A stretch of DNA of 64,000 nucleotides from Auriscalpium vulgare (lineage: Eukaryota; Basidiomycota; Agaricomycetes; Russulales; Auriscalpiaceae), in NCBI GenBank assembly GCA_019915015.1, contig JAHBBC010000001.1, positions 2,108,001 through 2,172,000 of the forward strand. The letters are read 5' to 3'. The notes below the pieces were generated by a model. The model ran no database searches. It saw nothing but the letters and a program-made list of their open reading frames with translations, and was not told the DNA's origin. The translations under genes were made by a program, and so were the position numbers. Positions 1-12,083 of this stretch are shown in pieces. How positions within the stretch are numbered: the first letter of the stretch is position 1; the number at the start of each line of letters is the position of its first letter.

Positions 1-1
1 A

Positions 2-1060
2 TGGGACACAATTCGCGCATTTGTCTTCGGCCTCTACCTGACTTCCTCAACCGGTGACGACGCCGATTTCCTTAGCGCTCAAGGCATGATGAACATCTCG
101 GAGGCTAAGATAGCGGAGTTACTCGGTGTCAGCCTGCACACTGAGCGACAGCATGAGACAATCGCAGGCCTTACCGTTGGGGAAGTTGGCGGGCCTGGGT
201 GGGAAGTGGTACAGCTGCTGAAGAAACTCTTGCACGACACGGGCGCTACGCTCAAGAACAGCGGCTACCGAGACTTGGGCAGCTTCGTTGTCGAATCCCT
301 CCAGGAGGGCGACAAAGCGGCCAAGGGCAAGGGCGAAGAAGTGGCCGCCGAGGTCGTTCTAGAACGGGTGTGTCAGTTTACACCGTGCCCAAATATCGCG
401 CTCAAAGTAGTGTCATATAGCTGGTTCGCGCGTTCCCTGGCTTTCAGGATATGGGTTTGGTAGACGGTCGGCGTGAGTGCCCACCTCCGACGCGTTGGAA
501 AACCTCTGATTCCGGCATTTCCAGCCGTCTATTGTTTCAAGAAGGCGCTCTTTCTCATCCACGGGATAACCATCCGCTTTGGCTCAAAGTCGCCCTCGCC
601 ATTCCCTGTCCCTCATACGTCACACCTCCCGGTATTCACCGACAACGTTCTCCCCTCAATGCTGATTCATCTCGGTCTCATCGATCTTTCCGCCGCCGCT
701 CAATCACTCTCATCGCTCTTCCCCGGTGCCGGCAGTGAGCAGAGTTTGGAGACTTTACTGGCGCCCGCGCCCGAAGCCTCCGCGGCGACAGCGCCTCGAA
801 AAAAGCAACCCCCGAAAGACGGGCCTACGCTGACGACAGAGCAGGCATACGTCCTGCGCGCCGCAGCAATTGATGCCTGTGAGCTCATTGTGGCATACGC
901 ACGCACCATGGATACGGCCGAGCTCGAGCCGCAGGGCCTAGCCTGGATAAAGGACATTACGCTGCCCGATTTCGACATGTGGCTCTGGGCGGTCGCAAAG
1001 GACAGGGAGGACTACCGTGCGCTTGAGCGATTTGTTTTGCGAAATACGCTATTCTTCTGA
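2..1060 (+). CDS. QNG1: Queuosine salvage protein (DUF2419 / queuosine-nucleotide N-glycosylase), 5' end outside window
   Basis: The model has three exons: 2-367, 421-472 and 525-1060. The reading frame enters from the left edge, so the N-terminus is missing. The spliced protein keeps blocks typical of the queuosine salvage family: FPGFQDMGLVDGRPVYCFKK, then FTDNVLPSMLIHLGLIDLS, and a C-terminal block DITLPDFDMWLWAVAKDRED. Family members release queuine from queuosine 5'-phosphate so that it can be re-used for tRNA wobble modification. Eukaryotes cannot make queuine and must salvage it. About 65 residues between the FTDN block and the C-terminal helices (around 735-840) are Ala/Pro-rich and look like a lineage-specific insertion. 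Family assignment is by motif recall, not by search. Confidence 0.85.
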
Positions 1061-2177
1061 TTTTTCCAGTACGTTTTCTGCTTCCGGGCGCCTACTACCC
1101 TCAATTGAAGACATGATGCTGATCCGCGCTGGCGAAGGCACCTCACCTCTGTCATACACGATTTGTACGTTAGACGCTGAGAATCTGGCCCACGCCATTT
1201 CGTACTTAGTGAGTCTGCTGTAAGTACGATGTCATCGTCCTTTCAGCGGCGCGTGGACGTCCGCGAGCCCAACCACAGCTCATCTGTTGCGCCTATGAGC
1301 TGCATATGTCCGTGGCGTCTAGCCCACACAGGAGATCAACTGCACGGCTTGCCGCTAAGCAATCAAAATCAAGGCGACGCACGATGCTAGCCTCGCGGCC
1401 ACCAACACCAGCCGAATCCCTGAGCCTTGGACCGCGCATGGTTCTGATCCATACGCCGCACGAAGATCGGGCAGGACTCCTAACACCTTCACACGTCGAG
1501 AAACTGCCGACGGGGTTCCTTATTCTCCAGAGGAGCGCGCGCGTCCCACGAGGCGCCGCACGAGGGCAGGGCAGCGCGATCGCTCTTTGCGCTCTGCGTC
1601 GCCTTCTGGTCTTCTTCCATGCAGCGACTCAGCGCCGGTCTGGACCGGACTTGCGCTTGTTAGGCTTTCGGACCCTCCCGTCGGCCATACCGTGGGTCGA
1701 TTTGGTTTACTGTAATGAAATAAGCTTCGCGGGCGCCGCTACCACGCTGCATGGAAGGTCGGTGAGAGTGTACCCGGCTGATTTGCATGGCGTTGCATTG
1801 GTCGCCGCCGCCACCGATGGAAGGGCCTCTTGAGAAAGACCATAGGCGCATGAGAACGGCATCGAAGCCCAGCGCTCAGCGCTCACTGCAATATACTTGT
1901 GTGTTACAATTCCGCATGGTGTATAGGTGGAGAATGGATAAGTAACTTGGCTATGCTGTATAATACAACAGCGAATATCAGAAAGATCTATGGCACATTG
2001 AGGAAGCAAACCACAGCCGAAACGCGGGCGCCGAATAATACGGCCATTCAGCCCCGGCACCCACAACAACCCACAAGCAGCACTAGAAGACCGCCCCACC
2101 ATAGAAACCAGCACCTCCGCCGAAGAAAAACAGAAGATCTTGAGTAGCAGCGTTGACTGGATCAAGGGACACAGCGC
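1061..2177. other. Intergenic, no supported gene
   Basis: This stretch lies between the convergent ends of the queuosine-salvage gene and NAD kinase. Open frames of 60-175 codons occur on both strands, for example 1306-1833 (+). None has recognisable motifs, a clean intron pattern or a homologous block. A frame near 1460-1710 (+) reads smoothly but has no start and ends at a stop. It may be a remnant of a former gene. Confidence 0.4.
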
Positions 2178-5100
2178 TCACAAATCCGTGTCGCTCGTGC
2201 TATCGCTTTCGTCCTGCCCCCACACCGCGAACGCGCGCGGGTGCACCGTCGGCGCGCCCTCGTCCTCCACCGCCCACCGCTGCTTCGAGCGCGGGCGCCG
2301 CGTGTGCGCGTGGCCCTGGCCGTGCGCGCGGTGTTCCGCCGCCGTCGGCGTGCGCAGGTCGTGCAGCGCGCCATCTTGCTGCAGCGCGCGCGTGGACGGC
2401 GGGCTGCCCAGCGACGACTCGGATGCGCTTGACTGGGCGTACGCGTGCGAAAACTGCACGTGCCGCGGCGGTGGCTGCGCGTGTGGGCCGGCGAAGCGGT
2501 CCGGCGAGTCGACGCCAGAGTGCAGCCCGGAGCGCGTGCGCGAGGCCGCGCGCGCCCGCGCGACGCTTACGCCCATGATCGCCTCGGCGGCCTCCTCTGC
2601 GCGGCGGCCGGCGCGGACCTCCTCCTCAAACACCTCGTGCACCTTCGCCTGCGCCGTGTGGTGTGTCTGTTGGCTGTTCGGCCGGGCAACCTCGACGGAT
2701 TGTGAGTCGGCCGAGAGGTCGTCGATGTCGTACTTCTCCTCCTCTTCTTCCTCTTCCTCGTCGTCGTCATCGTCGTCTTCTTCTTCTTCTACTTCCTCCG
2801 CTTCTACCTCGTTGCTGTTATGTGTCGGCGACGGCACCGCCGATGCAGGGGCTGAGCCTGCGGACGACGTGGCGGACGACACGGAGCCCTCCTTCTGCTT
2901 GCGCTTGACCGGGCCCTCCTCCACAACGACGAACGACTTCTGGCGCTCGCGGTCGTTCCACTTGAGCGTGCGCGATATCGCGTGGAACCAGTCCGTCGAC
3001 TGCTTGTCCGCGCAGACCGTGGGGAACGGGAACTTCGACGCCGTGACCTTGATGTGATCGCCCTCTGCAACCAAACAAACGTCAGACAAGCTCGTGGCGC
3101 ACTAGGACCAAGGATGACGGGGACGTACGTTTGAGCTCGACACGGCCGCGGCCATCAAACGACACCCATGCGGTGCTGCGCGAGTTGAACGGGACGCACA
3201 CGCGCACCTCCATACTGTCCGGGAGCAGCATCGGCCGGAAGGACAGCGTGTGCGGCGCAAGGGGCGTGATCAGGATCGCAGGTATCTCGGGGTGCACGAG
3301 GGAGCCGCCGGCAGACAGCTAGACAGCGCGTCAGTGCTACATTGCGCTGGTAAATGGAAGGCGACGCACAGAGTAGGCAGTCGAACCAGTGGGCGTTGCA
3401 ATCGTGAGGCCGTCGCCTTGCACGGTGGTCATATGGTGCTCGTCGCCTGTGTCTGCGTCAGCACCGCACATCGCCTGCCCCGCACGAGGTAAAAAGCTCA
3501 CCGAACAGCTCCAGCATGCTCACATACGGACTCGGGCCCCTGTCCACGACAAGATCATTCAAAACCTCAAAGCTTTCCACAGGGCGTGTCGTGAAACACA
3601 TGATCTCCTTGTCCTTCGCGCACCGGTTCGCCTCGGCGTGGTTTCCGCCCTCAAGCGCCTCCCAGCCGCCTTTCTCGAGGTTGCGCATCATTATCTCGCC
3701 GGTCTCGGCCTTCTTGACCGCCTTGCGCTTGCTCTTGCCGGAGCGACGCAGCTCCTCACGCGAGACAGCGCGGTAGACGGTGCACGTGAAGCGCATGCGC
3801 AGGTTCACGCGGATGCCAGATTCGAGCGCGCTGTCCATTGTCGCTTGGTGGTCCGCGAAGTCGAAGTTCGTCAGGAAGCCGAGCGAGCCGAGGGCGAAGG
3901 GCAGCACCGGCGGCACGATGCGCTGGAAAAGCCATGATGTGAAGAGCACTGTGCCGTCGCCGCCGAGCTGGTGAGGCCATTCAGCTATGAACGTGCCGCG
4001 AGTAAAATGAAATGGCGCACTGTGACGACGAAATCGAACAAGTTGGGGCTGCGGCTGCACATCTCGGCGGTCCAGTAGCGCAGCTGCCCCTCGCCATTCA
4101 GCGAGGAGCCGTGCTCGTCTTTGCTGCTCGACAGCGTCGACGTCGACGACAGCGAGTTGCTGCTGGACGAGCGGCGGCGCGGGGACGGCACGAACAGCTC
4201 CGGGTGCTCACGCTCGATCCCCGCAGCGTCGAAGCGGCGCGACGTGCGCAGCTGGTGGTCAACGTAACTATGCACCAAGAAAATGTAACGCAGTCTCGTC
4301 AGCGCTGGGGTCCGACGAAGGTGGTCGGCGAGACGACGCACACGACGAGGCCGCGCCCGCCGTACCGCGGCTTCTTCATGAGGTAGAGCGCGAGGTCGCG
4401 CGTGAGCTTGATGAGCCGGTTGTCGCGCGCCTTGGTGACAATGAGCACATTCTGGATGTTGCTCTTGATCCGTGCGCGGCCTGGATGCACCGCGATCAGC
4501 CAATCTGCGTGCGCACACACGAGATCCCCGCAATCGCAGGAAAAAATCGTGCGACGGGGGGGCTTACGCACCAAGCTGCTTGCTCATCTCGCGTACGCCG
4601 ACGGCGGTCTCAGCGAGCTGCTTTGTCAGACTGCTACTCGTCTCGTCCTCCTCGTACTCGCCGCCGTCGACCGCGTAGCTGTCCGCGGGCATACCGTCCT
4701 CGTATGGCACCGGGATGACCTGCCCGTTCTCCGTCTTCCTGTATCTGCGCGGGCGTGGCTGCGCCGGCTGCTGCTCCTCCTGCACCGGCGAGACGGTCTG
4801 GAGGGCGGGCGCGAGCGCCGGCTGCGCGATGCCGCGCGAGCGCAGCCAGTCGGCGAACGAGGCGCCTTTATCGAGGTTTGAGTGTACGAAGCAAGGAGAC
4901 ATCATAGGGCTGAGTGCAGGCGAGCGTGGGCGCAGGGCACCGTTCTGTAGTACGGGCGAGTCCGCGGAGAGGCGGTCGGTGACGAGGGGCAGGGGTTCGG
5001 CGGCACCGCCGTTGGTGGCTGGAGCGGGCCCGGGGTGGCTGGGCCCGTGCGCGTGCCCGTTGAGCGACGCGGATGATGGGCGCGGCGTCGTCGGGTGCTT

Positions 5101-5313
5101 TGCGGACGCGGCGAGCGGGGACTGGGCCTCGACGACGATGTCCGGCTTGAAGTCCTCTGCAGACTGCGAGAGGTGCAGATTGGAAGGCCGGCTGGCGGCA
5201 CGGGAGAGGGAGGGGCGGATGCGCCCGTCGAAGGGGATGGCTGCGTCCATGGGCGTCGTGGGCGGCGTGGAGAAAACCTCGGCGTCGGGTGAGTTGAGGA
5301 CTGCGGTTGGCAT
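2178..5313 (-). CDS. NAD(+) kinase
   Basis: Seven exons on the minus strand: 5313-4572, 4480-4342, 4267-4021, 3967-3502, 3452-3370, 3318-3129 and 3064-2178, giving 917 aa. The core shows LVVYVDHQLR, then the ATP-binding [14 protein letters not shown] (near residue 378) and the NAD-binding [20 protein letters not shown], which are the hallmarks of ATP-NAD kinases. The enzyme phosphorylates NAD to NADP, the entry to NADPH supply. The first 247 residues are Ser/Pro-rich and probably disordered. About 60 residues inserted before the GGDG block carry a run of Ser. The last ~295 residues lie beyond the catalytic fold and include a long Asp/Glu tract around 2730-2800. With no mitochondrial presequence visible, a cytosolic or nuclear Utr1-type enzyme is more likely than Pos5, but that is inference. 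Confidence 0.93.
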
Positions 5314-5900
5314 GTCTAGGGAGTCTAGGGTGGGGTGGGTATATGCGTGGTCTATATGGAGGGATTAAGAAGGGATGGGCTGGCGGGTGCGATTGGCGCT
5401 GTCGACGTGGGCGACGACGACCGGGCAGTCGCCAGGCAACGAGGGGAAGGGCAAGAGGCGAGCGGCGAGGAACAGCGCATGTGTACGCGTCCGAGAGGAT
5501 CCCGGCTCGCTGATAAAACGTAAGAAAGGCGCAGATAATTTCAGGATAATTTCATTGGTTGTCGGTGTCCGCGACCTATCAGACCCGCTCGCTTAGCCCA
5601 TCCAATCTCTTCCCACATTTCTCTCCTCCCCGCCTTTGATGGTGAACTGGAACCCTGTTGGAACAGCAGCGCCTGCATCGTTTGCTTCCGTCGCTGGCGC
5701 CCCGCCTCGGCACCCGGGACCAATCGCTTCGCCATTGGGCCAGCGCGGGCTCGATGTTGAGATGCCAGGGAGTGAAGAAGGACCGCGTTGCGACGGACAA
5801 CACTTTTTGACAGATCTGGCCCTGCCGCGCCGTCTCAAGGCCAGCGGTGCGGTATGTTGACATCAATGCACCTTGATCATCAGCAAGCGACAAAGTGATT
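5314..5900. promoter_or_regulatory. Upstream region of NAD kinase
   Basis: The 587 bp upstream of the NAD kinase start codon hold no convincing gene. Open frames at 5579-5893 (-) and 5636-5860 (+) overlap each other and match nothing I recognise. Confidence 0.3.
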
Positions 5901-6155
5901 ATGATGTGCTACATGGATGAGAAGATATTCATCAAGGCATTCAAGTTCCGGAACACACAGGGCAATGCCGTTGCCAGCAAAGTGGAGAGATGCTGTAAGT
6001 TACTCGATCGCAATCTCTGAGCGTGCACTTCGTGGCCGATACATCCCGCAGATGGCTCGAGTGTATCACGTCTGGATGTGACAGACTTGTGCTCCGACGT
6101 GTTTGACGCAGCCTGGCCGAGCCTACGCTGCCTTCGCGCTGTCGACAAGTCTTGA
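5901..6155 (+). CDS. Possible small two-exon gene of unknown function
   Basis: An ATG at 5901 opens a frame that runs to 5994. A good donor (gtaagt) follows, with an acceptor cccgcag at 6045-6051, and the frame continues in 6052-6155 to a TGA. The total is 65 aa. The protein contains KIFIKAFKFRNTQGNAVASK and ends in LRCLRAVDKS. I do not recognise it. It could be the remnant of a larger leucine-rich or F-box-like gene, because similar composition continues past the stop. Small size and no known relative keep confidence low. Confidence 0.2.
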
Positions 6156-6943
6156 GCCCGCATGTAGCACCTCCGTGAAGAGCATAGCGGTGTGTTGCAC
6201 ACCGTCAATCACATGTCTGAGTTGCGAAGCGCTCACGGCGGCGTGTGCCACCGCAACTTACAAGGGTTTACAATTTTCACAGAGGTCCGCAAGGCGAAAC
6301 AAACTGCGCACTGGAATGTGCGAAGACCATGAACTGGGCAAGCCTGACCAGTGAGCTCGAGTTTGCCAATGAGGCACTGACTGACGGGTTTGGGGCAAAT
6401 GCGGCACAGGACTGTATTTAGACCATGAGCTCACACTACCGTGGCAAGGATGACCAGCAAGTCGTTGGCTTCTTGTCCGACTGCGAAGACGATGGTGGTT
6501 TTGACGGATCAGTCTACGTTGCACGTGGTGTGCGTGACCTCCACACTTGAATGTGGCTGCTCCACTGAGAGTCGTCATAGGAAACGGCCAAGCATGCCAG
6601 ACGCCGTATGCGAGGGTGCAACTGCCCTACGCGGCTCCAGGTCCCACGACGCGGTTGCAGAGGCGAGCGGTCTGCCCAATGGCGGGCTCACGCGACCCGG
6701 GAATCCCATGCAAGCGGCCGTCTCTCGCCCACTGCCAGCTCCGCAACAAGCATGCATATCCCCCGCCCGGGTGACGCACCGCCCCACATTGACGTCGCCC
6801 CCCGATCACATGACCCTCCCCGCCGCGCTCTGCGTCATTCCGCCGCTCCTCCAATCGGTATAAATACCCCGCCCGCGACCCTCTACAACCCATCCTCTCT
6901 TCTCCCCACACCACATCCACCCAACCAACCAACCGTTTTCACC
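6156..6943. promoter_or_regulatory. Intergenic and upstream region of the Hsp9/12 gene
   Basis: No gene is supported here. The last 100 bp hold a CCAAT box at 6851 and a TATA box at 6859, listed separately. Confidence 0.4.
6851..6866 (+). promoter_or_regulatory. CCAAT box and TATA box of the Hsp9/12 gene
   Basis: CCAAT at 6851-6855 is followed directly by TATAAATA at 6859-6866, 78 bp upstream of the start codon at 6944. A strong TATA element fits a stress-induced, highly expressed small gene. The leader between them is CA/CT-rich. Confidence 0.6.
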
Positions 6944-7398
6944 ATGTCCGACACCGGCCGCGAATCTTTCACCGACAAGGCTTCCGCCGCCCTCAAGGTT
7001 CGTTCCGTTGACGGCGTCATCGTCGTTATCTGTGACTGGCGCGTCGCGTTGCTGACGCGCTATCTTTCCAGCCCGACTCTCAGAAGTCCAACACTGAGCA
7101 CGCCGGCGACAAGCTCAAGGGCACCGGCGACTCCGTCGCTTCCACCTTCCAGCCCGAGGTTCGTCCTTGTCTGATCTCTGCGGCAGGCGACCGTCTGACA
7201 TCCCACTCCCTTCAGAGCCAGAAGTCCACCTCCCAGCAGGTTGGCGATACGTTCTCCTCGAACAACAACGATAACCAAGTACGCATACACTCTATCCTAC
7301 TTCCCTTACGCGCTTGTTAAACACATGCTCTTTGTTAGGATTCGTTGCTCGGCAAGGCCAAGAACGCTGTCGGCCTCGGCGGCAACAAAGATATCTGA
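6944..7398 (+). CDS. HSP12: Hsp9/Hsp12-family small stress protein
   Basis: Four exons (6944-6997, 7072-7158, 7216-7278, 7339-7398) encode 87 aa. The start MSDTGRESFTDKASAALKPD and the repeated motifs GDKLKGTGDSVAS and QVGDTFSSN are diagnostic of the Hsp9/Hsp12 family, as is the end LLGKAKNAVGLGGN. These proteins are small, soluble and intrinsically disordered. They fold into amphipathic helices at membranes and build up under heat, osmotic or stationary-phase stress. Length is usual for basidiomycete members. The TATA box close upstream fits induced expression. Confidence 0.95.
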
Positions 7399-7722
7399 AT
7401 CGTCGTCTTGTAATATCATGGGCAATCTTGTGTACAGGCGGTCATGGCCGTATCTCTTGATTCGCATACTGTTGTCGATGTAGTCCTGGAGTAATACCAG
7501 CTGTATCATTATATTGTGTGTCATGTCCTCCGAATTCTGCGCTTGGAAACCCGAATCTCCCTTGAAGATCTGTCAACTCCTATGGCACTCTGAACATTTG
7601 TTCACAGACAATCGACCAATTCCTTATTGTAACTTCATCGCTGTTTTCATGTACTCGGGGTGAACTTGAGAATAATACTTCCCGAAATCTCTCTGTCGGA
7701 ACTAGGGACAATCCGGAAATTA
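7399..7722. other. Convergent 3' intergenic region
   Basis: This 324-bp AT-richer spacer separates the 3' ends of the Hsp9/12 gene (+) and the paraoxonase-like gene (-). It probably holds both 3' untranslated regions. No gene is seen. Confidence 0.5.
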
Positions 7723-9151
7723 TCATATTTTACACTTGAGGACATGTGAAGTGACCAGTCCTGCAGATGTCGATCAGCGCCCGGTCGTCCCGGTTCACAC
7801 CACCGACTTACCACTTAGGTACAACACTCCTCGCCTGCTGTCGTGGACCACCGATGTAACCCCCGGGATTTTGTTCCCATCGTCTTCAAATGCCTTCCAA
7901 ACGATCAGCACCGCTGCGTGAAGACCCAAATGAACGCCGTGCGCACCTTCTCGACCTTGTATTTCTCCCCAAAGTAAGCGCTCTCTCCGGTGTTACGGGT
8001 TATACGAAGACCAGAGGACGGCGTGATTTTGGATGGATCCGCCGCGGCAGCGACGAACGACAGCGCGTCGACGAGGCCGGCTGCCCATACCGCGCCGTCC
8101 TCGTCGACGGACACGTTGTCAATAAGGCGGTCTGTGAACTGCCTCTGCATTCGCTCTTCCAGAGAATCGTCACCGAATACGCACCTGTGCGGATGGTATC
8201 GGTGATGCTGAGCGAGTTGTCGGCGTGGCGCTTCAGGACGCGGACCTCGGCGCCTTTGCTGTTTGCGAGGTAGAACGTCCCGTTGGGCGCCATGGCCAGC
8301 CCGTTGCACCCGCGAACATGAGAAAGCGCAGCCTTGCACCCAGTGTCTACGTGGCAGTACGCAACGGAGGCCTTCTTCGTGCCAGCTACGAGTTCAAGGG
8401 TGCGAGACTAGATGGAGGATCAGCACAAGACTTGAGTGCGGATGCGGGATACGGACCAAGTGGCCAACTTTCTTGCCATGGTCGTTGGTGACGAAGAAGC
8501 TCTTGCCGTCCGGAGAACCCGCGACATCGTTCGGCGTGACAATCGTAGGGTCCTCGACTGTCCTGATATGCGTCGCCGTCTTACCGCCTAAAGTTGTCTT
8601 GAAGATCTCGACGACGGAATCGGCGCCAACGTCTTTAGCGTGTCCGTGTAGCGGCTCACGATGGTTGATCGCGTAGATAAACAGCTCCTTCGGATTAGAT
8701 GATGACGGCACGACGTCAAAGCCGTGCGTCGACAAGCCTCGCGGAGAATCGAAGCCTTGAATATCGAGCCGCTTAACAGAGGACGTCGACGGGTCGTAAA
8801 ACGCGACGACGTCGTCGTGGTTGTTGTCCTCTCCGCTGAACAAGTCGAGCGAGGGAATCCAGTGGCTGCGACCCGCTGGCGTGGAGCACACTGCATACAG
8901 CAGACCAGTGGGCGCGTGGAGCACGAGCTCTTCAGCGGAGACAAGTGAGTAGGGTGGTGGTGCAGAGGGTGCGCCGACGTACCTTCGCATGCTGTCAACC
9001 CGGGGATGCGTTCGCAGTCTGAGTTCCCGACGTTCTCTATTACACGGCCTATTGCGCCTATGTTCAACAGGAGGGGCTTCACGTGGAACTGGTACTCCGC
9101 CGCAAGTAGGCCGGCGAGCACAGCTGTAGCGGTGATCCAGGCGGGGGGCAT
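7723..9151 (-). CDS. Paraoxonase/arylesterase-like calcium-dependent lactonase
   Basis: Six exons (9151-8983, 8929-8457, 8407-8185, 8131-7947, 7893-7812, 7760-7723) give 389 aa. The N-terminus carries a hydrophobic segment (AWITATAVLAGLLAA), a probable signal anchor. The body has paraoxonase-family blocks: HAPTGLLYAVCSTPAGRSHW, GFDSPRGLSTHGFDVVPS, VEDPTIVTPNDVAGSPDGKS, FVTNDHG and YCHVDTGC. The Asn and Asp of the NDV and NDHG motifs match the calcium-ligand positions of six-bladed beta-propeller esterases. The reaction in fungi is not settled; hydrolysis of lactones or aryl esters is the family expectation. The last two short exons restore a typical C-terminus (LYLSGLVTSHVLKC). An in-frame upstream ATG at 9196 would add 15 residues. 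Confidence 0.88.
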
Positions 9152-9898
9152 GTCGTGGAGGAAGGGAGAGTCGGTAAGGGTGGAAGGCACTCCCAAGCTA
9201 GGGATCCAGTACGTCGATATATCGTCTGCTCACGGCCGCGATGCAGCCGACAGCGGTCGCCAACCGTCCCCTCCGCGCTCCTCCGCGCTTCTGCCAGTGT
9301 AAATCCATACGGCCAGGTGGTCACGGCCAAGCACGGGACGACGACGGTTGCGCGTCCAGCGTGCCCTGGCGGGGCGGGCTCACTCTGTGCGCCCGCCCGG
9401 TCCTTGCGGGATCCCTAGTCTCCAGTGGTGCGCTGTCAAGGTGAGTCCTGGGCATATGCGGCCATCGTGGTCGCGTCCGTCGCCCATCGTTCATCGTCGG
9501 CAGAGCATGGTGGGATCGGTAGACATGAGGCCCGAGGAGATTACCAGCGCAGATATGAGGTACCGAGAAAAGACAAGGCTGACACGTATCATCGAGCCGA
9601 ACGCGTGGCGACAAGACTCGCGACGCGCTTTGCCGCAACGTAGTCGACCCCGATGGCAGCCGCGGTGACACGTATAACATCCTGGGTCGGTGCCAGTGTT
9701 CAAACGTTCAAGTCCGTTCACGAGCAAGAATCGAATAGATGTCGAAGCATGATGCATGAGGGGTTGAGGTCATATTTTCAAGCGGAGATCGTTGAGCACG
9801 GAAGCTAGGGTCGCCTCCTGATACCACTTTCTGCGCTGGTGAAAGCTCAATTTCCTTCAAAAAGTATGTACAGTCATGAAGTTCTACAGCATACCACC
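9152..9898. other. Intergenic region between two minus-strand genes
   Basis: These 747 bp lie upstream of the paraoxonase-like gene and downstream of ataxin-3. Open frames such as 9321-9680 (-) and 9348-9668 (+) overlap on opposite strands and show no recognisable protein. Confidence 0.4.
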
Positions 9899-11824
9899 TT
9901 ACGAGCCACCAAACCGCGCTAACCGCCGTCTCCGCATCTCATCCACGTCTACCACCTCTTCACGTGCAGGCGGCGCCTCAGTCTCAGGCTCCGTCTCCGT
10001 CTCCGCCACGCTCGCCTCCTCCACATACTCATCCTCGTCATCCGCGCGGGACGCCCCCGGCAGGGCGACCGCGGCAGGAGGCGCAGCTGCAGGCGGAGCG
10101 AGCGCAGCCGGTGCGGTCGCCGGCGGCGTGTCGGGAATCGTGAACCCGGGCGGGACGCTCTCGAGCGACGCCCGCAGCGCAGCCTGCAGCTCCGCGTCGT
10201 CGTCGTCGTACACGCGGTCCGCGAGCGCGGTGCCGCGCGCCCACGCCGGCAGCTCCGCCCGCGCGTTTGCATCCGCGCCCGCGTCCATGTCGTCGTCGTC
10301 GATGTCGACATCATCCTCCCCGTCGCGGTCGGCGCGCGCGAGTGCCTCACTCTCTGCGAGCGCGCGGCGCAGTTCCGCGTCGTCGTCGGCGTCGGCGTGG
10401 TGGAAGCCCGCGACCTCGTCCGCGTATGTCTCGCGCAGCGCGAACTCCTGCTCGCGCCGCATGCGCTCGAAGAGCGCGCGGTTGCGCGCGGTCGACGCAG
10501 CGACGGGGTCCGTTGCGGCGCCCGCGCCCGAGCCCGACGCGGGCCAGGGCGACGCGGACGCGCTGGGGAAGGCGGGGCGCGTGGACGAGGGCGGAAGCGG
10601 CGGCGGCGGCGACGCCGGCCCGGAGCCGCCGGCGAAGAGCGCGGACGGCGGGAATATGCCTTGGAGCGGCTCGAGCGCGGGGGGCGGGGTCGCGGAGGAG
10701 GAAGACGAGGACGACTGGGGCCAGGGCGCAGACTCGCCGCCGAGCGAGGCCTGCAGCGCGGCTTGGAGCTCGAGGTCCTCATCCTCGAGGCCCGCGGGCG
10801 CGCGCGGGATGCGCGCGGTGGAGAGGTGTGTGCGAGGCGCGGCAGAAGTGGGCTCGAGGAGGGTGGACGCGACACGGTCGGCGTCGGTGCGCGTGAGCGC
10901 GAGCGGCGCGGACGGGTCGGTCTGTGTGATGGCGAAGACGGAGTAGCCTGGCGTAGCGCATGGCAGGCAGGTCAGTGCGTGTGGGAGATACATTGGCGCG
11001 CGGCGCACCTTCGGCTTCGGCTTGCTGGAGCACCATGCCGAGGTATGTCCTGGAGACCCACTCGGGCGCGTCGAGGAAAGAGTTGAGGTTGAACCAGTGC
11101 CCATTGCCTGCGTCCGCGTCAATATCTGGGGAGGCGTCGCCGAAGCGGCGGAGGCTGAACCAATGCTGATTCAGGTTGAGGATAAAGGCGAGTTGCGTGC
11201 TGTGGGAACGGGGACATCGGTGTGAACGTAAAAGACGGCATGTATGCGGGCGGGCTTACTGCGGGTGGTCTTGGTATGCCCGCAAGGCTTCACTGCGCCA
11301 TCGGACGAGGCTGTGTGACGACCGAGCCATTGAGCGAGTATAACAGTAGCAGACAGCGTATAACGTACCTCAATCCCCACACATTGAGCGCGTTCTCCAG
11401 CACCTGCACGGAGAAGAAGCCTAGCAGTAGCAGCGTGTCAGCGCGCCAGAATACAATGCCACCGCGCCGACGTACCTGTGTCGTCCATATTCGCGGAGTC
11501 ACGCCCAGCGCGGTCTTCGTCGTAGCTCTCCTCGAGCGTATCGAGGGACTGCGCGATGGCGGACAGATCGGGCGCGGTGAACTACCACAGAGAAAGCGCC
11601 ACATCGATTAAGCGATGCTGGGACGAGTGCGCACATGCGGAGGACTGACATAGTTTCCTTCTGCATCAAGCAAAGGAATAAAGATGGTTGTGAGGGGCCA
11701 GTGGAGAAGGTGCGTGAGGCTACGCACGGAGGAGGGAGTTGAGGGCGTGCTGGGCGCAGAGCATCGATCCGGGCTGCTGCGTTTCATGGTAGATGAGCGG
11801 GACGAGCGTCTCGAGGCCGGCCAT
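9899..11824 (-). CDS. ATXN3: Ataxin-3-like deubiquitinase (Josephin domain plus ubiquitin-interacting motifs)
   Basis: Seven exons (11824-11728, 11660-11650, 11581-11476, 11420-11369, 11310-11260, 11199-11009, 10947-9899) give 518 aa. The Josephin domain fills the first half. The catalytic Cys23 lies in QQPGSMLCAQHALNSLL. The histidine block is LAFILNLNQHWFSLRRFG and the Asn block is GHWFNLNSFLDAPEW. The long last exon holds three ubiquitin-interacting-like helices (EDLELQAALQASL, DDAELRRALAESEAL, DDAELQAALRASL) and ends DEMRRRRLARFGGS, as in many fungal homologues. The enzyme should trim ubiquitin chains in protein quality control. The second exon is only 11 nt; it is needed to read LLQGNYFTAPDLS. 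The gene shares a 259-bp promoter with the divergent ATG27 gene. Confidence 0.94.
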
Positions 11825-12083
11825 CGTGCGTTGTGTACTCGTCTGGATCGCGCGTCTGCAGGTGTGTATGCGCGGGTAGAGGACGAGATGGGCGGAGGAT
11901 GCAAGGGGCGTTGCGCGCGTCTCAGGCGGGGAGCTGCAGCGCGACGCGCAAGCACGCGTATATTCCGTAGCCCGCACTCCCCGGGGTCCGCCCCGCTGCC
12001 CTCGGCACCGCGCCCCAGCCTCCTCCAGCTGGCCCTACCACCATCCTCTGTCCCCCTCCCGCCCTGCCAAACCCCTGCGCGCC
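11825..12083. promoter_or_regulatory. Bidirectional promoter, ataxin-3 / ATG27
   Basis: These 259 bp separate the two divergent start codons at 11824 (-) and 12084 (+). Both genes must be driven from here. No clear TATA box is visible. Confidence 0.55.

Noticed and set aside
1306..1833. A 175-codon open frame downstream of the queuosine gene
   Set aside because: There is no motif, no splice pattern, and an overlapping open frame on the other strand.
9876..10946. A 356-codon plus-strand Ser/Ala-rich open frame
   Set aside because: It is antisense to the last exon of ataxin-3, whose ubiquitin-interacting motifs and ending are clear.
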